Below are positions 58,689 to 64,000 of a stretch of DNA of 64,000 nt, in pieces (the first letter of the stretch is position 1; every line of letters begins with the position of its first letter). The notes beneath the pieces were generated by a model. It did not search any database. It was not told the DNA's origin and saw only the letters and a program-made list of their open reading frames with translations. Source of the DNA: Adlercreutzia equolifaciens DSM 19450 (GTDB taxonomy: Bacteria; Actinomycetota; Coriobacteriia; Coriobacteriales; Eggerthellaceae); the NCBI RefSeq assembly GCF_000478885.1, contig NC_022567.1:620001-684000 (forward strand). The letters are read 5' to 3'. Made by a program: the position numbers and the translations under genes.

Positions 58689-61600
58689 GTGCGGCGTTGG
58701 ATGCACGGGGAAGAGCCGTCGCGGGCATAGATGCTGAGAGCGAGGCCGTCGAAGGCTTAGAGGAGAACGGTCTTGAGCTGTTTTCCCGTTCGGTGCACCG
58801 CTGGTTCGCCGATGCCTTCGGGGCGCCCACGGCGGTGCAGGCCGAGGCATGGCAGGCTATCGCTCGGGGCGAGAATGCGCTCGTGATAGCGCCGACGGGC
58901 TCGGGCAAGACGTTGGCGGCGTTTCTGTGGGCGATCGACGCGCTCATGGGCGAGAAGGCGCGGGTCGCTGAAGCGGGCGAGAAGTGGGTCCGCGGCGTGC
59001 GCGTGCTGTACGTGTCGCCCCTGAAGGCCCTCGGCGCCGATGTGGATCGCAACTTGCAGGGGCCGCTTTCGGCTATCTCCGAGCTGGCGGCCGTCGAGAG
59101 CGCGCGCCGTGGCGCGAAGGCCCCCGAAATCCGCACGGCCATGCGCACCGGCGACACCCCCGCCGACGAGCGTCGCAAGATCGCTCGTAATCCGCCTGAT
59201 ATTCTCATCACGACACCGGAGTCGCTGTACCTCATGCTCACGTCGGCGGCCCGAGAGGCGCTGCGCACAGTTGAGACGGTCATCGTGGACGAGGTGCACG
59301 CCCTGGCCGGCGACAAGCGAGGGGCGCATCTGTCGCTTTCGTTGGAGCGGCTGGACGATTTGCTGGAGGCTCCGGCCCAGCGCATCGGGCTGTCGGCCAC
59401 GGTGCGCCCGCGCGACGAAGTAGCCCGGTTCCTCGGCGGTGCGCATCCGGTGACCGTGGTGGCCACCGAAGCGCTCCCGAGCCTCGACCTTTCGGTGCGC
59501 GTGCCTGTGCGCGACATGACGGCCGTTCCCGCCTTCGGGGGATTTGCCGGCGCCGGCGACGGCACGCGGCAGCGGGGCGCCGGTCCGCGCCGGGCGCCTA
59601 TCGAGAATGCGTGGAAGTCTGACCGGGCGCTTCGGGCCGTCATGGCCGAGGGCGCCTCGCCCGCGCCGCATCCTGACAGCCGCCTGGGCAGCTCCTCTAT
59701 CTGGCCTCATATCGAGGCGGCCATTCTGGACGAGGTGCTGGCCCATAAATCCACCATCGTCTTCGTGAACTCGCGCGGTTTGTGCGAGAAGCTGACGGCG
59801 CGGCTGAACGAGCTGTACGCGAAGCGCCTCGGTCTGGACGCGCCCCATTCCGAGGTGGCCGGCTTCTGGGCGGCCGCGGGCAGCGGGGAAGCGACGGCTT
59901 TCGGCGATGATGCGGTGCGCGGCGTGCCCACGGGCTCCGATGCCATGCGGGGGGCACCGGGGGCGAGCTTCCGTTCCGACATCGGCTCTACCACGGCGTT
60001 GGTGACCGAGCCCGCGGTGGTCATCGCGAAGGCCCACCACGGCTCGGTCTCCAAGGAGAAGCGGCTGCAGGTGGAACGGGAGCTGAAGGCAGGAGAGCTG
60101 CCCTGCGTGGTGGCCACTTCCAGCTTGGAATTGGGCATCGATATGGGTTCCATCGATTTGGTACTGCAGGTGGCCGCTCCTCCCTCGGTGGCCAGCGGGC
60201 TGCAGCGCGTGGGACGGGCGAACCACCAGGTGGGCGGCCGCTCCCAGGGCGTCATCTTCCCGCGCACCCGGGTGGAGGTCATCGATGCCGCCGTCATGGC
60301 CGAGGGTATGGAGGCCGGTGCCATCGAGAGCACGCGTCTCGTGCGCAACGCGCTGGACGTGCTGGCCCAGCAGACCGTGGCCACCGTGGCCATGGCGCCG
60401 GACGGCCTTCCAGCCGACGATTGGCTTGCCTGCGTGCGGCGGTCGGCCTGCTACGCCGATTTGGGCCGGCGCTCCTTCGAGGGAGTGCTCGATATGCTCG
60501 CCGGGCGTTACGGTTCGGGCGAGGTGGCTGAGTTCGCGCCGCGGATCCTGTGGGATCGCGAGACGGGGCTGCTCACGCCGCGTCCCGGTTCGCAGCGCCT
60601 GGCCGTAACGGCGGCGGGCACCATTCCCGACCGCGGCATGTTCTCGGTGGTGCTGCCGGAGGGCGACGCCCGGCAGGGCCGCCGACGTGTGGGCGAGCTG
60701 GACGAGGAGATGGTGATGGAGTCGCGGGTGGGCGACATCATCGCCCTGGGCACGAGCACCTGGCGCATCAAGGAGATCGGTGCCGACCGGGTTATCGTGG
60801 AAGCGGCGCCGGGACGCGCTGCGCGACTGCCCTTCTGGCACGGCGAGGCCATTGGTCGCCCCTACGAGACGGGTCGCGCCCGGGGGGCTCTTGTTCGGGC
60901 GCTCGACGGCGGTATTGCGCGCGCTGCCGAGCGGGACGAAGCGCCGAGTGGGGGCTCGGAAGAGGGCGCCATGGCCCCGGCGCTGCGCGATCGCCTGACG
61001 GCCGACGGGCTGGACGAGGACGCCCGGCGCAACCTGGCGGCTCTCATAGAGGCCCAGCGTGCCTGTACCGGGGCGGTGCCCACGGATCGGCGGCTCGTGG
61101 TGGAGACCTGCCCCGATGAAACGGGCGATATGCGCGTTATTCTGCATTCCCCCTTCGGTCGCCGCGTGCACGAGCCCTGGGCGCTGGCCGTGGCCCATCG
61201 CGTTACCACTGCGCTGGGCTTCGACCCGCAGGCGGTGGCCTCTGACGACGGCATCGTGCTGCGCGTGCCCGCCGCCGAGGACGCCCTGCCAGGAAGCGAT
61301 CTGTTCCGTTTCGATTCCGACGAGCTGGAATCCATCGTGCGCGAACGCGTGGGGTTCACGGCCCTGTTCGCCGCCCGTTTCCGCGAATGCGCGGCCCGGG
61401 CCCTGCTCATGTCGCCGACGGCCCCGGGCAAGCGGGCGCCTTTATGGCAGCAGCGTCTCAAGGGCGGACAGCTTTTGGAGGCGGCCCGGCGCGAGGAGGA
61501 TTTCCCCATCGTTCTGGAGGCCTTGCGCGAGTGTCTGCAGGACGTGTTCGACCTGTCGGCCCTGCGCGAGGTGATGGACGGTCTTGCCTCGGGTTCCATC

Positions 61601-63772
61601 AAGATGAGCGAAGTTCGCACGGCCGCCCCGTCGCCGTTCGCGGCGCCGCTCGTGTTCGGGTATTTGGGCGAGCACCTCTACGAGGGCGATCTGCCCCATG
61701 CCGAGCGGCAGGCGTCGCTTCTGTCCGTGGATCCGACGCTTCTGGGCGAGCTTCTGGGCACCGGTGCTGTGGAAGATATGCTGGATACAGAGGTGGTGGC
61801 GCGCACCGTGGCCGAGCTGCAGCGGACGGCCGATGGTTGGAAGGCGCGGGGCGCGGAAGGCGTGGCCGATCTTCTGCGCGAGCTGGGGCCGCTTACGGTG
61901 GAGGAGATTGCCGTCCGAACCGAGGGCGGCGAAGTCGCCGTCCTTCTCGCGGACTTGGAAGCCGCCCATCGCGCTTTCTCCGCCGTCATCAGCGGCGAGA
62001 AGAGGTGGGCTGCCGCTGATGATGGCCCGCGTTTGAGCGCGGTGCTCGGCATTGTGGCTCCCCTCTGGGCCCAGCGAGAGGGAAAGCTGTCCCGCCCCCT
62101 GGACGGACTTGCGGCCCGCTTCGCGCGCACCCACGGGCCTTTCGACAGCGAAGAGGCCGCATGCACCCTGAGGGTCGGCGTGGCGCTTGCGGCCGAGTCG
62201 CTGGAACGGCTGGCCGCCGAGGGGCGTCTCGTGCGCTTGGGGCCCGACCGCTGGGCCGACGGCGCCGTGCTCGCCCGCTTGCGCAGCCGATCCCTCGCCC
62301 GGGCCCGCGAGGCGGTGCGCCCCATTCCCGCCGACGCCTATGTGCGCTTCTTGCTGGATCGTCAGGACATCGCGCGCGCCGGTGAGCCGACGCTTGCGGG
62401 CGTCGACGGGGTAGCCCAGGTCATCGCGCAGTTCGAGGGCGCGGCCCTTCCCATGGAACAGTGGGAGAGAGAGGTGCTGCCCGCGCGCGTGCCCGACTAT
62501 CGGCCGGCCATGCTGGACGAGCTCATCGCCGCCGGCGAGGTGCTGTGGGCGGCCTCTACTGTGGGGGAGGCGCATCCCATCTCGTTCTTCCCGACGGACT
62601 CGCCCCTGGCGCCGCTGCCCGTTGACGCCCAGGCCGGGGTGGCGGAGGCCTCCGCGGCCGAGCCGGGGGAGTTGGAGGATCCTTCGCTGGACGCCATCGT
62701 GCGCCACGTGCTGGTCGCCCAAGGGCCGCTCACGTTCCGTGCTTTGACGGATGGCGCCGCGCAGCTCGCCGGGCCCGCGGCACGCACGGATCGCGAGGTG
62801 GCCGAGGCGCTGCAGCGGCTCGTGTGGAAGGGGGAGGCGACCAGCGACGGGCTGGGCTTTCCCCGCGCCGGAGGGCTGGCCGCGGCAGCATCGGCGTCCG
62901 CAGCCGGCGGCCAGACGCCGCCGCCCTCGCGGCGGCGGGCGAGCAGCCGGCGGGGTCGGTCGCTCCACAGCGAGGCCCGCAGGGCCGCCCGTGCGGCCGT
63001 GGTGGGCCGCCAGGTTGCGTCGACCGCCTTCGACGCCGCTCTCGCCGGGCGCTGGTCGGCCTTGGCGCCGAGTGGCCAGAGTTCCACGGTGCAAGCGGTG
63101 GCTCTGGTGGAGTCGCTGCTCGACCGCTACGGCGTCGTGACGCGCGACATCGCGCTGGCGGCGGGCGTGCCCGGCGGCCTTTCGATGCTGTACCCGGTGC
63201 TCAAGGCCATGGAAGAGGCAGGCGATCTCGCGCGCGGCATGTTCGTGGAGGGCATGGGCCCGGCCCAGTTCGCCCAGCGCGAGACGGTGGAGGCCCTGCG
63301 CGCCTTCGCCCAGCCTGCGGACGCATCGGCGCCCGCCCCCCTCGTCGCGCTTCCCGCCGACGACCCGGCATGCCTCTTCGGTGTCGGCATCCCGTGGCCC
63401 GAAGTGGCCTGGGAGGCGGCGGGCGAGGCCCCTGCGGCCGATTCCGCCCTCGCGGCCGCGCGGCCGTCCCGCCGCGAGGGAGCGCTTGTGGTCATTGCCG
63501 ATGGCTCGCCGGTGCTGTGGGCCGCGCCGCGCCTGAAATCGCTGCTGGCGTTTTCTGCCGATGAAAAACTGCTGGAGGCGGCCGTTGCCGCCCTGGTCGC
63601 CTCGGTGCGCGCCGCCCTCAAGCGCGAGGGCGCCCCTGCCGCGCGTCGCAAGATCGTCGTCGAGCATTTCAACGGCCGCGATGTTCTGGCCACGCCGGCC
63701 GCTTCGTGGCTTCAGGGCGCCGGGCTCGTGCGCCTCCCCGACGGCTTCCGCCTCTATGCGAGCCCGTTCTAA
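58685..63772 (+). CDS. lhr: Lhr-type ATP-dependent DNA helicase
   Basis: 1695 aa, a full-length Lhr with helicase core and large C-terminal extension. Walker A is IAPTGSGKTLAAFLWAID, the DEVH box VIVDEVHALAGDKRGAH, motif III GLSATVRPRDEVARFLGG and motif VI GLQRVGRANHQVGGRS. Winged-helix and beta-barrel segments follow, then a C-terminal region like that of other long Lhr proteins. Lhr unwinds 3'-tailed DNA and RNA:DNA hybrids in repair; in mycobacteria it is induced by DNA damage (family knowledge). GTG 58685 overlaps the previous stop. A low-complexity Arg/Ser/Ala insert lies near 62880-63000. Confidence 0.93.
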   Translation: MSAALDARGRAVAGIDAESEAVEGLEENGLELFSRSVHRWFADAFGAPTAVQAEAWQAIARGENALVIAPTGSGKTLAAFLWAIDALMGEKARVAEAGEKWVRGVRVLYVSPLKALGADVDRNLQGPLSAISELAAVESARRGAKAPEIRTAMRTGDTPADERRKIARNPPDILITTPESLYLMLTSAAREALRTVETVIVDEVHALAGDKRGAHLSLSLERLDDLLEAPAQRIGLSATVRPRDEVARFLGGAHPVTVVATEALPSLDLSVRVPVRDMTAVPAFGGFAGAGDGTRQRGAGPRRAPIENAWKSDRALRAVMAEGASPAPHPDSRLGSSSIWPHIEAAILDEVLAHKSTIVFVNSRGLCEKLTARLNELYAKRLGLDAPHSEVAGFWAAAGSGEATAFGDDAVRGVPTGSDAMRGAPGASFRSDIGSTTALVTEPAVVIAKAHHGSVSKEKRLQVERELKAGELPCVVATSSLELGIDMGSIDLVLQVAAPPSVASGLQRVGRANHQVGGRSQGVIFPRTRVEVIDAAVMAEGMEAGAIESTRLVRNALDVLAQQTVATVAMAPDGLPADDWLACVRRSACYADLGRRSFEGVLDMLAGRYGSGEVAEFAPRILWDRETGLLTPRPGSQRLAVTAAGTIPDRGMFSVVLPEGDARQGRRRVGELDEEMVMESRVGDIIALGTSTWRIKEIGADRVIVEAAPGRAARLPFWHGEAIGRPYETGRARGALVRALDGGIARAAERDEAPSGGSEEGAMAPALRDRLTADGLDEDARRNLAALIEAQRACTGAVPTDRRLVVETCPDETGDMRVILHSPFGRRVHEPWALAVAHRVTTALGFDPQAVASDDGIVLRVPAAEDALPGSDLFRFDSDELESIVRERVGFTALFAARFRECAARALLMSPTAPGKRAPLWQQRLKGGQLLEAARREEDFPIVLEALRECLQDVFDLSALREVMDGLASGSIKMSEVRTAAPSPFAAPLVFGYLGEHLYEGDLPHAERQASLLSVDPTLLGELLGTGAVEDMLDTEVVARTVAELQRTADGWKARGAEGVADLLRELGPLTVEEIAVRTEGGEVAVLLADLEAAHRAFSAVISGEKRWAAADDGPRLSAVLGIVAPLWAQREGKLSRPLDGLAARFARTHGPFDSEEAACTLRVGVALAAESLERLAAEGRLVRLGPDRWADGAVLARLRSRSLARAREAVRPIPADAYVRFLLDRQDIARAGEPTLAGVDGVAQVIAQFEGAALPMEQWEREVLPARVPDYRPAMLDELIAAGEVLWAASTVGEAHPISFFPTDSPLAPLPVDAQAGVAEASAAEPGELEDPSLDAIVRHVLVAQGPLTFRALTDGAAQLAGPAARTDREVAEALQRLVWKGEATSDGLGFPRAGGLAAAASASAAGGQTPPPSRRRASSRRGRSLHSEARRAARAAVVGRQVASTAFDAALAGRWSALAPSGQSSTVQAVALVESLLDRYGVVTRDIALAAGVPGGLSMLYPVLKAMEEAGDLARGMFVEGMGPAQFAQRETVEALRAFAQPADASAPAPLVALPADDPACLFGVGIPWPEVAWEAAGEAPAADSALAAARPSRREGALVVIADGSPVLWAAPRLKSLLAFSADEKLLEAAVAALVASVRAALKREGAPAARRKIVVEHFNGRDVLATPAASWLQGAGLVRLPDGFRLYASPF

Positions 63773-63785
63773 AGCGACCTCGCCG

Positions 63786-63829
63786 AAAAAAAGAAGGGCC
63801 GCTGCGCCTCTCTCCGACGCGGCGGCCCT
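63786..63829 (-). terminator. Terminator facing left, after lhr
   Basis: AGGGCCGC (63795-63802) pairs with GCGGCCCT (63822-63829). On the minus strand it is followed within 4 nt by seven T residues. It would end a minus-strand gene entering from the right edge and may also stop lhr. Confidence 0.65.
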
Positions 63830-64000
63830 GCGATTCCGGCTGCGGTCCCCCTGATGATACGCAGCCGTTCCGAGTTAGCACGAGGTAAAGAAAGCGGGCG
63901 GCGGCCAGAAAGGAGAACCGCCGCCCCTCGAGTTCCCAGCGCGCTGCGCCGGGTTCCCGCATAGCCCTTGGTGAAGGCGGAGCGGCCTGGTCTCAATGGC
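63830..64000. other. Non-coding right edge with two more hairpins
   Basis: CGGCTGCG (63837-63844) pairs with CGCAGCCG (63860-63867), and GGGCGGCGG (63896-63904) pairs with CCGCCGCCC (63918-63926). With the terminator at 63786-63829 this makes three hairpins in ~140 bp. I see no gene; it may be the 3' region of a minus-strand gene or structured RNA beyond the edge. Confidence 0.4.

Noticed and set aside
58757..61198. Minus-strand open frame opposite lhr
   Set aside because: Antisense to conserved helicase motifs, with no recognisable protein features.
63837..63926. Hairpins at the right edge as tmRNA or SRP RNA
   Set aside because: None of the conserved tmRNA or SRP core sequences could be found in the visible part.

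Overview
The window is a high-GC chromosomal segment from a Gram-positive bacterium. It most likely belongs to the Coriobacteriia (Eggerthellaceae type, e.g. Adlercreutzia, Eggerthella or Gordonibacter relatives); this is inferred from gene content, not from a marker gene. Supporting signs are a FabK-type fatty-acid cluster, an AccD-AccA fusion, meso-diaminopimelate dehydrogenase, a Tat-exported molybdoenzyme with FeS and NrfD partners, a membrane LuxR regulator, HTH/kinase pairs, and frequent GTG and TTG starts. No rRNA, tRNA or CRISPR array was seen. Most of the window is ordinary chromosome with short intergenic gaps, interrupted by a toxin-antitoxin-rich stretch and a repeat-flanked nuclease island.

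Layout. 1-4.4 kb: a partial Ppx/GppA phosphatase, a sortase, a tail-anchored protein and a CapA-like protein. 4.4-12.8 kb: fatty-acid synthesis, with fabH divergent from fabK-fabD-fabG-fabF-fabZ-accDA. 13.2-18.4 kb: ddh, a two-component system and a C39-like membrane protein. 18.5-26 kb: an ABC exporter, a DUF4190-like protein, an XRE/kinase pair, a SPOUT methyltransferase, a membrane acyltransferase and a LuxR regulator. 26.6-30.5 kb: uppP, an orphan NrfD-like protein, a YtrA-type GntR regulator and an SPFH protein. 30.5-33 kb: hipBA with a nonsense codon in hipA, a higA remnant and a Phd/ParE-type pair. 33.2-37.5 kb: molybdoenzyme, FeS and NrfD operon. 37.6-38.7 kb: an AbrB-nucleotidyltransferase fusion plus HEPN toxin. 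39.8-40.9 kb: chorismate mutase and DAHP synthase. 41.8-43.5 kb: a nuclease gene between two inverted copies of a ~149-bp hairpin element. 43.6-47.1 kb: a T-box leader with an apparent Trp specifier, then a four-gene ECF transporter. 47-57.7 kb: an acyltransferase/esterase pair, HelD, DUF3021/LytTR, a C69 dipeptidase, and MFS/MerR. 57.8-63.8 kb: a LexA-box promoter, an 18-codon peptide, a ribbon-helix-helix protein and the giant helicase Lhr.

How the parts connect. The fab cluster covers malonyl transfer, condensation, reduction and dehydration, and supplies both carboxyltransferase halves of acetyl-CoA carboxylase. ACP, BCCP and a functional biotin carboxylase must be encoded elsewhere. The orphan NrfD gene and the molybdoenzyme operon share a TTGTC-N4-GA(T/C)AA palindrome upstream, which suggests common Crp/Fnr-type control. 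Aromatic supply is represented twice: by aroQ/aroF synthesis genes and by a probable tryptophan importer under T-box control.

The most interesting observations are: (1) the LexA-box promoter, RBS-masked 18-aa peptide and RHH/Lhr run; (2) the AbiEi-like/DUF559 nuclease between oppositely oriented hairpin elements; (3) the AccD-AccA fusion with a degenerate biotin-carboxylase-like N-terminus; (4) the AbrB-MNT/HEPN module; and (5) hipA interrupted by one in-frame TGA.
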